From positions 1 through 36,849 of the forward strand of contig NZ_JAFCJM010000069.1 in NCBI RefSeq assembly GCF_018130955.1: 36,849 nucleotides of DNA, written 5' to 3'. The position numbers and the translations under genes were made by a program. The stretch comes from Bradyrhizobium liaoningense. GTDB lineage: Bacteria; Pseudomonadota; Alphaproteobacteria; Rhizobiales; Xanthobacteraceae. This document shows positions 8,251 to 16,407 of the stretch, piece after piece. The notes under the pieces are model-generated. The model saw nothing but the letters and a program-made list of their open reading frames with translations, had not been told where the DNA came from and ran no database searches. Within the stretch, counting starts at the first letter, position 1; the number at the start of each line of letters is the position of its first letter.

Positions 8251-8949
8251 ATGAAAGCAGGACCCGACATCGCCATGGTCGCTTCCCTTGTCGGCGACCC
8301 CGCCCGCGCCAACATGCTGACCGCGCTGATGAACGGCCGCGCGCTGACCGCGAGCGAGCTGGCGCAGGAAGCCGGCATCACGCCGCAGACCGCGAGCTCG
8401 CACCTTTCGAAGCTCGAGGCCGGCGGGCTGATCGAGCCGGAAAAACAGGGCCGCCATCGCTACTATCGCCTTACCGACCCCGATGTCGCAGGCGTCCTGG
8501 AAGGTCTTGCTGGCCTTGCCGCACGCGCCGGCCACATGCGCGTGCGCACGGGACCGAAGGATCCGGCGCTGCGGCGGGCGCGCATCTGCTACGACCACCT
8601 CGCCGGCGATCTCGGCGTCCAGATGCTCGACAGCATGCGCGAACGGCGCCTGGTCAGGCAGAAGAAGCAGGACATCGAGTTGACAGCCGAGGGCGAGCGC
8701 TTCCTCGCAAAGCATCTGCAGATCTCGCTCGACATGCTCGCCCATCCGCGCCGCCCGGTCTGCAAGGCGTGCCTGGACTGGAGCGAGCGGCGCCATCACC
8801 TTGCGGGCACGCTCGGCGCGACCATGATGCAGCGCTTCACCGAACTGAAATGGGCAGCGCGCGATGTGACACCAGGCAGCCGCGTGGTGAATTTCACCCG
8901 CACCGGCGAGAAGAATTTTGCCGCGCTGTTCGGCAATGGCGGCGACTAG
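8251..8949 (+). CDS. ArsR-like winged-helix transcriptional regulator
   Basis: The 232-residue protein has an N-terminal winged helix (about 8-75) with the recognition helix region TPQTASSHLSKLEAGGL and the wing EPEKQGRHRYYRL, as in ArsR/SmtB-type repressors. It is twice the usual ArsR length. The C-terminal half (about 110-232) holds TGPKDPALRRARICYDHLAG and a CKAC pair near 171-174, which could bind a ligand or metal but has no recognised motif. It is divergent from the isocitrate-lyase/NIPSNAP unit, so it is a plausible regulator of that unit. That is an inference from position only. Confidence 0.87.
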   Translation: MKAGPDIAMVASLVGDPARANMLTALMNGRALTASELAQEAGITPQTASSHLSKLEAGGLIEPEKQGRHRYYRLTDPDVAGVLEGLAGLAARAGHMRVRTGPKDPALRRARICYDHLAGDLGVQMLDSMRERRLVRQKKQDIELTAEGERFLAKHLQISLDMLAHPRRPVCKACLDWSERRHHLAGTLGATMMQRFTELKWAARDVTPGSRVVNFTRTGEKNFAALFGNGGD

Positions 8950-9016
8950 GCAGCCCGACGTTTGAACTTTCCCGCAGCCGGCGCGACCTACGGAGCAAGA
9001 CGCTTCCGAGACCGCC

Positions 9017-9523
9017 ATGCATCGCCTGCTCCGATTGACGCCAGCCCTCCTCGTCGCCGGCTACGTCCTGCCCGCCCGCGCCGACCATCCGCCGAGATTT
9101 TCGGACTATCCCGCAAAAGTCTTCACCGGCAAGCCGGCCAAGCCGCGCCTGCACAACCAGTATCTTCGCGACGTCCGCGAGCAGTTTCACTACGCCGTCA
9201 CCGAAGAGAAGGTCAGCGCGGCCGGCCACTACTACGTCGTCAAGCTGCCCTGCGGCTCGGCCTGCGTCGCGCCCGTACTGCTGGACGCCCAGTCGGGGCG
9301 CATCACGGAGCTGTTCACCGTGTCGGGCTGGCGCGAGGTCGGCGACGACTTCGACGCCGTGGTCAGCCGCGCCGACAGCCGACTGATCGTATTCCGCGGC
9401 GCGCGAAACGAGACCGGCATCATCGGCAACCACTATTACCTGCTCGGCGAGGGCGGGAATTTGAGGCACCTTTACACGATGAATACCGACGGCAATTTCG
9501 AGACCACGCCAAAAATCGAATGA
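9017..9523 (+). CDS. Secreted protein of unknown function
   Basis: The 168-residue protein has a signal peptide ending near PARA-D (residue 22). The mature part has mixed beta-type sequence with a Cys pair (LPCGSACVAPV near 78-86) that may form a disulfide, and repeated Tyr/His segments (GHYYVVKL, GNHYYLLGE). No family is recognised. It follows the ArsR-like gene by 67 bases on the same strand and could be read through from it. Confidence 0.75.
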   Translation: MHRLLRLTPALLVAGYVLPARADHPPRFSDYPAKVFTGKPAKPRLHNQYLRDVREQFHYAVTEEKVSAAGHYYVVKLPCGSACVAPVLLDAQSGRITELFTVSGWREVGDDFDAVVSRADSRLIVFRGARNETGIIGNHYYLLGEGGNLRHLYTMNTDGNFETTPKIE

Positions 9524-9742
9524 ACAAAAGGCCGCCGGCGACGACTAAGCATAAGGTGCCGGTCCCGGCGCCATCTGCCCCAAAGCCAAGAGCGCGAGCC
9601 GCCGTTCACGTCGCATTCAGGTCATGATTGCCAGTTTGGATTGTGCCGTGTCGACGTGTCGCCCAAAATTAACGTGTCGAATCGCGCTCATTGATTCATT
9701 GTGCGCCGCAAGCGCCGCTCCAAGGACGAGAAGGATCATCCT

Positions 9743-9997
9743 ATGAAATACCTGTTTGCCGTAGCCATGGTCGCAAGTGCGGTCGTCGGGTTCACCGAGG
9801 CCGCAAGCGCAGCCGGCGGATGCGGCCCCGGCTGGTATCGCGGGCCCTATGGCGGTTGCCAACCGATGGCCGGTCGTCGCGTCGTCGTAGCCCCCGCCCC
9901 TGTCGTCGTGGCCCCGGCGCCGGTCGTCGTCGTGCCGCGCGCGCGCGTCTGCCCCTACGGCTTCCGCTGGTACGCCGGCCGCTGCCGCCCGTTCTGA
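9743..9997 (+). CDS. Small secreted GCG/CRP cysteine protein
   Basis: The 84-residue protein has a signal peptide (about 1-23, ending ASA-AGG), then GGCGPGWYRGPYGGC, a Val/Ala/Pro repeat (VVVAPAPVVVAPAPVVVV) and a C-terminal CPYGFRWYAGRCRPF. The spacing of cysteines at both ends matches the GCG_CRPN small secreted proteins found widely in rhizobia, whose role is unknown. The start at 9743 is supported by the signal peptide. A strong terminator follows 76 bases after the stop. Confidence 0.8.
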   Translation: MKYLFAVAMVASAVVGFTEAASAAGGCGPGWYRGPYGGCQPMAGRRVVVAPAPVVVAPAPVVVVPRARVCPYGFRWYAGRCRPF

Positions 9998-10072
9998 TCG
10001 GTTTGCGTCGCAATGTGGCCGTCCGGCGTCTCGCCTGGGCGGCCATATTCATTTTCGACCGCCCAAACGACG

Positions 10073-10098
10073 AAGGGGACCGCGATGGCGGTCCCCTT
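10073..10098 (+). terminator. Intrinsic terminator, 11-bp stem
   Basis: AAGGGGACCGC (10073-10083) pairs perfectly with GCGGTCCCCTT (10088-10098) around the loop GATG and is followed by further T residues. It ends the small cysteine-protein transcript. On the minus strand the same stem follows the His/Trp-rich gene, whose stop is at 10103, so it may work in both directions. Confidence 0.85.
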
Positions 10099-10102
10099 TT
10101 CC

Positions 10103-10420
10103 TTAGTACCAGTAACGGCGACGCCAGTGCCGGCGCCAATGACGCCGACGCCAGCCCCAATGGCGATGACGCCAGCCCCAGTGACGGCGGTGCCAGCCCC
10201 AGTGATGGCCGCGCCCGTGCCAGCGCACCTGCTCGGGCTTGAGTTCTGCCGCTTCCTCGCTGCTGGTGACGGCGGGACGGGCATCAGGATTTCCACGCGG
10301 CAAGGCACCCGGGCCTTCGATCGGTTGCGGCGTAAGCGGCACGGCTTGCGCGCTGGCCGCAAGCGCGGCACTCGCAGCCGCGACACCCAACGCGAGTTTC
10401 AAAAAGTCCCGGCGTTCCAT
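10103..10420 (-). CDS. Tat-exported His/Trp/Arg-rich protein
   Basis: The 105-residue protein starts MERRDFLKLALGVAAASAAL, a textbook twin-arginine signal (RRDFLK) with an AQA cleavage region near 26. After a short linker (about 27-65) the C-terminal 40 residues are almost only His, Trp, Arg, Gly and Tyr, in near-repeats such as HWGWRHRHWGWRRRHW, ending RRRYWY. GGAGGAAG lies upstream of the start. Tat export suggests folding or metal loading before transport, and the His density suggests metal or heme binding or surface binding. This is inference; no characterised homologue is recognised. Confidence 0.82.
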   Translation of the reverse strand: MERRDFLKLALGVAAASAALAASAQAVPLTPQPIEGPGALPRGNPDARPAVTSSEEAAELKPEQVRWHGRGHHWGWHRRHWGWRHRHWGWRRRHWRRHWRRRYWY

Positions 10421-10520
10421 GAATTCTTCCTCCGGATCGATCGTGAGTGATGCGGAGGGAGTGTCGACTGAACGAAATGAACGGCCGCTGAACTGCGCGT
10501 TCAGCTTTCCTGCGCCGACG

Positions 10521-10835
10521 TCACGCAGAAAATTCCTGCGCCAGCAGCAGCGTCTCGCGCGTGCGCGTCACGTCGGGCCAGTCGCGATTGAAATCGGCGA
10601 TCAGCCGCTTCATGTCGTCACCCGTCGTGGCGCGATCGAGCGAGGCCTGGTCGTCGAACTGATACATCGCCTGATGCACGGCCGGATCCATCGCACTCCA
10701 GAACCGCCACGCCTTCTTCGCCCCGAACGACTTCACGGCATCAGGCAGATGTTCCTTCTCGTACCAGCGGTCGAACGCGGCGCGCCTGCCGGCATCGGTG
10801 ACGGTGGCGCGGACGATGAAGAAGGCGGTGGGCAT
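10521..10835 (-). CDS. Small EthD/ABM-like barrel protein
   Basis: The 104-residue protein starts MPTAFFIVRATVTDAGRRAA and includes FDRWYEKEHLPDAVKSF, the W-Y-x-x-E-H-L-P-D pattern of dimeric alpha/beta-barrel proteins of the EthD-like group. The reaction is unknown. AGGGAGGAAC precedes the ATG at 10835. It stands alone, divergent from the VOC gene. Confidence 0.78.
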   Translation of the reverse strand: MPTAFFIVRATVTDAGRRAAFDRWYEKEHLPDAVKSFGAKKAWRFWSAMDPAVHQAMYQFDDQASLDRATTGDDMKRLIADFNRDWPDVTRTRETLLLAQEFSA

Positions 10836-11047
10836 TGAGTTCCTCCCTGGACATTCTTATTTGAGAACGCGGATAGCACGGAATTCGGCAGCGGACGCGC
10901 ATCGACACGATAGTCAATCAGATCGCCGCCGCGGACAACGGCCGTCATACTTTATTCAAAGACCGGATCGAACATTCCGACCAAAATACCAGGCGGGCTG
11001 GGGTCGTCCTTGAATGGATCAAGTCCATCAAACCAGAGGAGACAGCC

Positions 11048-11509
11048 ATGGCAACAAAAGTAAAGCCGGTTCCCGAGGGATACCACACTGTCACACCCTA
11101 TCTCGTCGTCGATGACGCGGAGAAAGTCATCCGCTTCATGAAAGACGCTTTCGGCGCCCAACCGGTCTTCGAGCCGATGATGCGGCCGGACGGCAAGGTC
11201 ATGCATGCGGAGTTCAAGATCGGAAACTCCATCGTGATGATTTCCGACGCCTCGGAGCGTGCAAAGGCAACATCAACGATGCTGTATCTCTACGTGCCCA
11301 ACGTCGATGCCGTCTATCAGAAGGCGCTCAAGGCCGGCGGCACATCGTTGATGGAGCCCGCGGATCAATTCTACGGCGACCGCAGCGGCGGTGTGACAGA
11401 TCCGGCCGGCAACCGCTGGCACATTGGCACCCATATCGAGGACGTATCGCCGGCTGAACTCAAGAAGCGGGCGGCGGAGGCCATGAAGCAGCAGAACAAG
11501 GCGGCGTAG
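11048..11509 (+). CDS. VOC-fold (glyoxalase/PhnB-like) protein
   Basis: The 153-residue protein has the vicinal oxygen chelate/PhnB-like pattern: VTPYLVVDDAEKVIRFMKDAFGA at the N-terminus, HAEFKIGNSIVMISD near 55-70, YGDRSGGVTDPAGNRWHIGTH near 112-132 and a basic, Lys-rich tail. This group includes glyoxalase-like and 3-demethylubiquinone-like proteins, and the substrate is unknown. GAGGAGACAG lies upstream of the start. Confidence 0.87.
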   Translation: MATKVKPVPEGYHTVTPYLVVDDAEKVIRFMKDAFGAQPVFEPMMRPDGKVMHAEFKIGNSIVMISDASERAKATSTMLYLYVPNVDAVYQKALKAGGTSLMEPADQFYGDRSGGVTDPAGNRWHIGTHIEDVSPAELKKRAAEAMKQQNKAA

Positions 11510-11544
11510 GCGACGTCCGAGCTTCGCAGGATGGGCTGAACGCA

Positions 11545-11587
11545 GTGAAACCCATCACGCTTTCCATGATGGTGAGATGGGTTTCAC
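11545..11587. repeat. Palindromic repeat after the VOC gene
   Basis: GTGAAACCCATC (11545-11556) and GATGGGTTTCAC (11576-11587) form a perfect 12-bp inverted repeat. A related ATGGGCTGAACGCAGTGAAACCCATC arrangement lies just before it. It separates the convergent VOC and methyltransferase genes and may act as a terminator in both directions. Confidence 0.75.
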
Positions 11588-11608
11588 GATGCTCGCCGCT
11601 GCCAACTT

Positions 11609-12337
11609 CTAGTTTTGCGAACGCGTGAAGGGGACAAAACGCACGAGGGCGACGCTGCGCGTCGTCGTCTTGTCGGGGGTGATTTTTTCGACGACCGTGA
11701 GCTGCTGAGTGGTGTAAGCGGAGCCCACTGGCATGACGAGTCGGCCACCCACTTTAAGCTGCTCAATCAGAGGCGGCGGTGGCTGCCCAAGCGCGGCCGT
11801 CACGACGATGGCGTCAAAGGGACCGCATTCGGGCCAGCCATCGAAGCCGTCGCCAAGCCTGACACTCACATTGTCATACGCGAGGTCTTTGAGTGTTTTC
11901 GCAGCGGTCTCTGCCAATTGCGGGATGATCTCGATGGTGCAGACCTTTCGCGCCAGGCGTGCAAGGATGGCGGCCTGGTAGCCCGAGCCCGTACCGATTT
12001 CGAGCACGACGTGATCGGGCGCGACCTCGGCCAACTCCGTCATCAAGGCCACGATGTAGGGTTGCGAGATGGTCTGACCGAGGCCGATCGGGACCGGTCT
12101 GTCGGCGTATGCGATCGCGCAGGATCGCTCTGGGATGAACAGATGGCGCTTGGTTTGCGCCATGGCCTCGAGCACCCTCTCCGACAGGCCTTGCGGACCG
12201 AGGCTGGTTCCGGCGGACCTGGCGTAGCTCCGGATGGTCTCGACCATGGCGGCGCGGTCGCGAACGCACTGGTCGTCCTGTGCGGTCGCTTCCCGCGCAA
12301 CGACAGCCATGGCCAACAGGAGCAGCATGCACCTCAT
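11609..12337 (-). CDS. pcm: Protein-L-isoaspartate O-methyltransferase, exported form
   Basis: The 242-residue protein carries the PIMT signatures: RPVPIGLGQTISQPYIVALM near 80-99, the S-adenosylmethionine loop VLEIGTGSGYQAA near 111-123 and GGRLVMPVGS near 197. PIMT methylates damaged L-isoaspartyl residues so that they can revert. Here the core follows a clear signal peptide (MRCMLLLLAMAVVAREATAQ), so the protein is predicted to be periplasmic, where S-adenosylmethionine is not normally expected. GGAGAGCG precedes the start. The adenosine-specific kinase gene lies upstream on the same strand, 74 bases away. Confidence 0.88.
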   Translation of the reverse strand: MRCMLLLLAMAVVAREATAQDDQCVRDRAAMVETIRSYARSAGTSLGPQGLSERVLEAMAQTKRHLFIPERSCAIAYADRPVPIGLGQTISQPYIVALMTELAEVAPDHVVLEIGTGSGYQAAILARLARKVCTIEIIPQLAETAAKTLKDLAYDNVSVRLGDGFDGWPECGPFDAIVVTAALGQPPPPLIEQLKVGGRLVMPVGSAYTTQQLTVVEKITPDKTTTRSVALVRFVPFTRSQN

Positions 12338-12411
12338 GATCGTGCGCTCTCCAACAGATACGCAAAGAGATACGCAACTTCACATCGACCGCCGATAACC
12401 GTAGCCAGTCG

Positions 12412-12897
12412 CTACAGCTTGTAGCCGATCTTTCGCAGCAGATCCTTCCGCCATGCAATATCCGCGTCGGTTTCGACACCCAGCGGTGAGGCGCCGTCCA
12501 CAACACCGAGCACGCCGCGGCCCTGCTCCGTTTGCGCGACGATCACCTGTGTCGGATTGGCGGTCGCGCAGTAGATGCGGCAGACCTCCGGCACCGCGCG
12601 CACTTGAGCCAGCACGTTGACGGGAAAGAACCCGTCACCGAGGAAGATCAGGAACGTGTGGCCGGCGCCGATGGCCAATGCGTTGTCGCGTGCAAGCGCG
12701 ATGGCGGCTTCGTCATTCCCCGACCAGCGCACCAGCCGCTTGCCGGAGGCTTCGCAAAAGGCCAACCCGAAGCGGATGCCCGGGACCGCGCCGACCAGTG
12801 CCTCGTGCAGGTCTTCCACGGTCTTGATGAAATGCGACTGGCCGAAGATGAAGTTGGTGGCGTCCGGCTTGATGATGGGCACCACGGTGAGTTCCAT
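12412..12897 (-). CDS. Adenosine-specific kinase family protein (DUF355)
   Basis: The 161-residue protein matches the adenosine-specific kinase family (PF04008) over its whole length: FIFGQSHFIKTVEDLHEAL near 17-35, GLAFCEASGKRLVRWSGND near 44-62, HTFLIFLGDGFFPVNVL near 80-96 and VIVAQTEQGRGVLGVVDG near 118-135. Structural work on archaeal and bacterial members suggested adenosine binding, but the physiological role is unsettled. GGGAGCG precedes the ATG. It is followed on the same strand by the isoaspartyl methyltransferase. Confidence 0.88.
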   Translation of the reverse strand: MELTVVPIIKPDATNFIFGQSHFIKTVEDLHEALVGAVPGIRFGLAFCEASGKRLVRWSGNDEAAIALARDNALAIGAGHTFLIFLGDGFFPVNVLAQVRAVPEVCRIYCATANPTQVIVAQTEQGRGVLGVVDGASPLGVETDADIAWRKDLLRKIGYKL

Positions 12898-13113
12898 GGC
12901 TGCGCTCCCAAGAGATAGACACGCAAATCATGGTAGGCCACCGGCAGGCGATTGCAAGCGGCCAGAGGCGGCCGATTTCGCCGCGCGCCGCCACCCGGAA
13001 TGCGAAGATGCCGTCATGAGCTTCGCGGGTGACCATGGCGGAATCCCACATGCAACCGTCACATTGCCATGATCATATCCGCCAGCGCAGCGCACTCATC
13101 AAGGTTTCCATCC

Positions 13114-14361
13114 ATGCCGATCCTCCGACCCCTGACTGCCATGTCCGCCTTCTGGATGCTCGTCTCAGCCCTCCCAGTCGTGGCGCAAGACGGGCCGCTG
13201 CCACGCGAGGCGCAGATCGGGCCGCGGCCGTTCTATCTCGTCGACAAGATGAAGGACGGGCCGCTGAAGGCGCAATTGTCCCAGTGCACCGGGCCATTTC
13301 ACAAAACGGACTTTTCGATCGGCCACCGCGGTGCGGCGCTGCAATTTCCCGAGCACAGCAAGGAATCCTATTCCGCCGCCGCGCGCATGGGCGCCGGCGT
13401 GATCGAATGCGACGTCACCTTCACCAAGGATAGACAACTCGTCTACCGGCATTCGCAATGCGATCTGCACACCACGACCAACATCCTGACCGTGCCCGCG
13501 CTGTCAGCCAAATGCTCGCAGCCGTTCTCGCCGGCCGACACCGCGTCGGGAAAGAAGGCGTCCGCAAAATGCTGCACCAGCGACATCACGCTGGCCGAAT
13601 TCAAGCAGCTCACGGCGAAGATGGACGGCTTCAATCCGGATGCGAAGACGGCGGAAGAATACCAGAACGGGACACCGCGCTGGCGCACCGACCTCTACGC
13701 CAATTCCGGCACGCTGATGACGCACGACGAGAGCATCGCGCTGATCAAGAGTTTCGGCGCCAAGTTCACGCCCGTACTGAAGGCACCCGAAGTGCCGATG
13801 CCGTTCGACGGCGACTACACCCAGGAGAAATACGCCGCGCAGATGCTGGACGCCTACAAGAAGGCCGGCATTCCCCCCGAAAACGTGTTCGCCCAAAGCT
13901 TCAGCCTCGCCGACATCCTCTATTGGGTGAAGACCGAACCGGCCTTTGCAAGACAGGCGGTCTATCTCGAAGAGCGCTATGAGAAGGAAGGCCTCGATCC
14001 GAACAAGCCCGAGACCTGGAAGCCCTCGATGGAGGAGTTGAAGGCTTCGGGTGTCGCGATCCTGGGCCCGCCGATCCGGACGATGCTGACGCTGAACGAC
14101 AAGGGCGAGATCGTCCCCTCCGCCTACGCCAAGGCTGCGAAAGCCGCCGGCCTCGAGCTGATCGGATGGTCGCTGGAGCGCGACGGCCCGCTGCACAAGG
14201 GCGGCGGCTTCTACCACTCGTCGGTCAAGTCAGCGATCGACCGCGACGGCGACACGCTGACCGTGCTCGATGTGCTCGCAAAACAGGTCGGCGTGCGCGG
14301 CATGTTCTCGGACTGGCCGGCAACGACGACGTTTTATGCGAGTTGCATGGGGTTGAAGTGA
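13114..14361 (+). CDS. Periplasmic glycerophosphodiester phosphodiesterase
   Basis: The 415-residue protein has a signal peptide (about 1-24, cleavage near VVAQ-D) and the GDPD active-site pattern: H71-R72 in GHRGAALQFPEHS, E98 and D100 in VIECDVTF, and H113 in RHSQCDLHTTTNI. GDPDs hydrolyse glycerophosphodiesters to glycerol 3-phosphate and an alcohol. The GlpQ-like length and extra cysteines (CDLHTT, KCCTS) suggest a periplasmic enzyme with disulfides. A longer start at 13069 is possible, but the start at 13114 places the signal peptide at the N-terminus and has AAGG about 8 bases upstream. No transporter or phosphate gene is adjacent. Confidence 0.87.
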   Translation: MPILRPLTAMSAFWMLVSALPVVAQDGPLPREAQIGPRPFYLVDKMKDGPLKAQLSQCTGPFHKTDFSIGHRGAALQFPEHSKESYSAAARMGAGVIECDVTFTKDRQLVYRHSQCDLHTTTNILTVPALSAKCSQPFSPADTASGKKASAKCCTSDITLAEFKQLTAKMDGFNPDAKTAEEYQNGTPRWRTDLYANSGTLMTHDESIALIKSFGAKFTPVLKAPEVPMPFDGDYTQEKYAAQMLDAYKKAGIPPENVFAQSFSLADILYWVKTEPAFARQAVYLEERYEKEGLDPNKPETWKPSMEELKASGVAILGPPIRTMLTLNDKGEIVPSAYAKAAKAAGLELIGWSLERDGPLHKGGGFYHSSVKSAIDRDGDTLTVLDVLAKQVGVRGMFSDWPATTTFYASCMGLK

Positions 14362-14386
14362 ACCCGCACACGTGCAAGCCAGCGCG

Positions 14387-14734
14387 TCACATCAGCTTCA
14401 ACGGCACATCATCGACCAGTCGCAGGTCGATCCTGCCGATCAGATCCGCGCGGCGCGCCTCGGCCGCGTCGATCGCGGCTTCCGTCTGCTGCAATGTGCT
14501 GACGTTCGAGCCCAGCGACACGATCCCGCCCAGCACCATAGCGATCGACCCGAGCGCCGCGACCTGACCGGCGCCGAACAGCCCGAACACCATGAGAAGC
14601 AACAACGCGCCGCCGCCGCCGATCGCGACCTTCGACGCGAGAATGAATTTTCGGCATCGCTCAGCGATTTCGGCAAGCGCCTCGATCCGCGCTTCAATGT
14701 CCGAAATCTCGTCGGTCTGCTCTTCTTCGGTCAT
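14387..14734 (-). CDS. Small membrane protein with coiled-coil ends
   Basis: The 115-residue protein has an acidic, helical N-terminus (DEISDIEARIEALAEIAERCRKF), two adjacent hydrophobic helices (about 38-77, including GGGALLLLMVFGLFGAG and VAALGSIAMVLGGIVSLGS) and a helical C-terminus (QQTEAAIDAAEARRADLIGRI). It looks like a two-helix membrane hairpin with both ends cytoplasmic. No family is recognised. It converges with the glycerophosphodiesterase gene. Confidence 0.72.
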   Translation of the reverse strand: MTEEEQTDEISDIEARIEALAEIAERCRKFILASKVAIGGGGALLLLMVFGLFGAGQVAALGSIAMVLGGIVSLGSNVSTLQQTEAAIDAAEARRADLIGRIDLRLVDDVPLKLM

Positions 14735-14781
14735 CGGAAGATCAAAGGTGCGGGATCACGAACAGGCTCTAGCTTCAGCCG

Positions 14782-14854
14782 GTAGCCCGCATGAGCGAAG
14801 CGACATGCGGGACTTGGATGGAAACCCGGATGTCGCTTCGCTCATCCGGGCTAC
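14782..14854. repeat. Intergenic palindromic repeat, type GTAGCCCG
   Basis: Two 30-base arms (14782-14811 and 14825-14854) are imperfect inverted copies starting GTAGCCCGCATGAGCG and ending CGGGCTAC, with a 13-base spacer. The element lies 15 bases from the 3' end of pccB and could stabilise or end its transcript. Confidence 0.82.
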
Positions 14855-14869
14855 GAAACCAGGCGCCCC

Positions 14870-16402
14870 TCACAACGGCAAATTGTCGTGCTTCTTCGCC
14901 GGCATTTCCGTCTTCTTGTCCTTCAGCATCGACAGCGCCCGCGCAATCCGCTTCCGCGTGGAGTGCGGCATGATGACGTCGTCGATGTAGCCGCGCTCGG
15001 CGGCGATGAAGGGCGACAGGAAACGGTCTTCGTATTCCTTGGTGCGCGCGGCGATCTTGTCGGGGTCGCCGATGTCGCTGCGGAAGATGATCTCGACTGC
15101 GCCCTTGGCGCCCATGACCGCGATCTGCGCGGTCGGCCAGGCGTAGTTCATGTCGGCGCCGATCTCCTTCGACGCCATGACGTCGAAGGCGCCGCCATAG
15201 GCTTTTCGGGTGATGACGGTCACCAGCGGCACGGTGCACTGCGAATACGCGAACAACAGCTTTGCGCCGTGCTTGATCAGGCCGCCATATTCCTGGCTCG
15301 TGCCCGGCAAAAAGCCGGGAACGTCGACGAAGGTCACGATCGGGATGTTGAAGGCGTCGCAGAAGCGGACGAAGCGCGCAGCCTTCCGTGACGCATCGCT
15401 GTCGAGCACGCCCGCCAGCACCATCGGCTGGTTGGCGACGAAGCCGACGGTGCGGCCCGCGATGCGGCCGAATCCGGTGACGATGTTCTTGGCAAAGGCC
15501 TCCGAGATCTCGAAGAAGTCGCCCTCGTCCACGACCTTCAGGATCAATTCCTTCATGTCGTAGGGCTTGTTCGGATTGTCGGGGATCAGCGTGTCCAGGG
15601 ACATGTCGACCCGCTCGATGGAATCAAAACTCGGCCATTCCGGCACGCCGTCGGTGTTGTTCGACGGCAGGAAGTCGATGAGACGGCGCATCTGCAAAAT
15701 CGTCTCGACGTCGTTCTCGAACGCACCGTCCGCGATCGAGGAGCGCGTGGCGTGCACCGAAGCGCCGCCGAGCTCTTCGGCGGTGACGACCTCGTTGGTG
15801 ACGGTCTTCACGACGTCGGGGCCGGTGACGAACATATAGCTGGTGTTCTTCACCATGAAGATGAAGTCGGTCATCGCGGGCGAATAGACGTCGCCGCCGG
15901 CGCATGGGCCCATGATGACGGAGATCTGCGGGATCACGCCCGAGGCAAGCACGTTGCGGCGGAACACGTAGGAATAGCCCGCGAGCGCGGCGACACCCTC
16001 CTGAATGCGCGCGCCGCCCGCGTCATAGAGGCCGATGATCGGCGCCCGCGCCTTCATCGCCATGTCCTGGAGCTTTGTGATCTTCAGCGCGTGGGTCTCG
16101 GACAGCGAGCCGCCGAACACGGTAAAGTCCTTGGCGAAGACAAACGTCTTGCGGCCGTTGACGGTGCCCCACCCCGTGACGACGCCGTCGCCGGGCACCT
16201 TGGTCTTCTCCATGCCGAACTCGGTGGAGCGGTGCTCGACGAACATGTCGAACTCCTCGAACGATCCCTTGTCGAGCAGAAGCTCGATGCGCTCGCGTGC
16301 GGTCAGCTTGCCTCTCGCATGCTGCGCTTCGATGCGCTTCTCGCCGCCGCCGAGCTTGGCGCCGGCGCGACGGTCTTCAAGGGCGTCCAGGATATGTTTC
16401 AT
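14870..16402 (-). CDS. pccB: Propionyl-CoA carboxylase beta subunit
   Basis: The 510-residue protein is a carboxyltransferase of the acyl-CoA carboxylase family and matches PccB in length and sequence. Seen motifs include LTARERIELLLD near 33-44, GGSLSETHALKITKLQDMA near 93-111, GGARIQEGVAALAGY near 129, MGPCAGGDVYSPA (a CoA-site loop), and the C-terminal half loops FVDVPGFLPGTSQEYGGLI and ITRKAYGGAFDVM. It transfers carboxyl from biotin on the alpha subunit to propionyl-CoA, giving methylmalonyl-CoA in propionate and odd-chain/branched amino acid breakdown. The alpha subunit is not in the window. The start gives the usual MKHILDALEDRR N-terminus. Its ribosome-binding site overlaps the leader hairpin described separately. 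Confidence 0.95.
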   Translation of the reverse strand: MKHILDALEDRRAGAKLGGGEKRIEAQHARGKLTARERIELLLDKGSFEEFDMFVEHRSTEFGMEKTKVPGDGVVTGWGTVNGRKTFVFAKDFTVFGGSLSETHALKITKLQDMAMKARAPIIGLYDAGGARIQEGVAALAGYSYVFRRNVLASGVIPQISVIMGPCAGGDVYSPAMTDFIFMVKNTSYMFVTGPDVVKTVTNEVVTAEELGGASVHATRSSIADGAFENDVETILQMRRLIDFLPSNNTDGVPEWPSFDSIERVDMSLDTLIPDNPNKPYDMKELILKVVDEGDFFEISEAFAKNIVTGFGRIAGRTVGFVANQPMVLAGVLDSDASRKAARFVRFCDAFNIPIVTFVDVPGFLPGTSQEYGGLIKHGAKLLFAYSQCTVPLVTVITRKAYGGAFDVMASKEIGADMNYAWPTAQIAVMGAKGAVEIIFRSDIGDPDKIAARTKEYEDRFLSPFIAAERGYIDDVIMPHSTRKRIARALSMLKDKKTEMPAKKHDNLPL

Positions 16403-16407
16403 TTGCT

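Noticed and set aside
7927..9018. 363-codon minus-strand ORF across the ArsR-like gene and a repeat
   Set aside because: It crosses an intergenic palindrome and the real start of the NIPSNAP gene, and is mostly antisense to the regulator.
9648..9679. Three CGTGTCG direct repeats before the small cysteine-protein gene
   Set aside because: The repeats are short and unevenly spaced; chance is likely at this GC content.
10013..10450. 145-codon plus-strand ORF with Pro/Val/Ala repeats
   Set aside because: It is the antisense of the His/Trp/Arg codons of the Tat-exported protein, which has a good signal peptide and ribosome-binding site.
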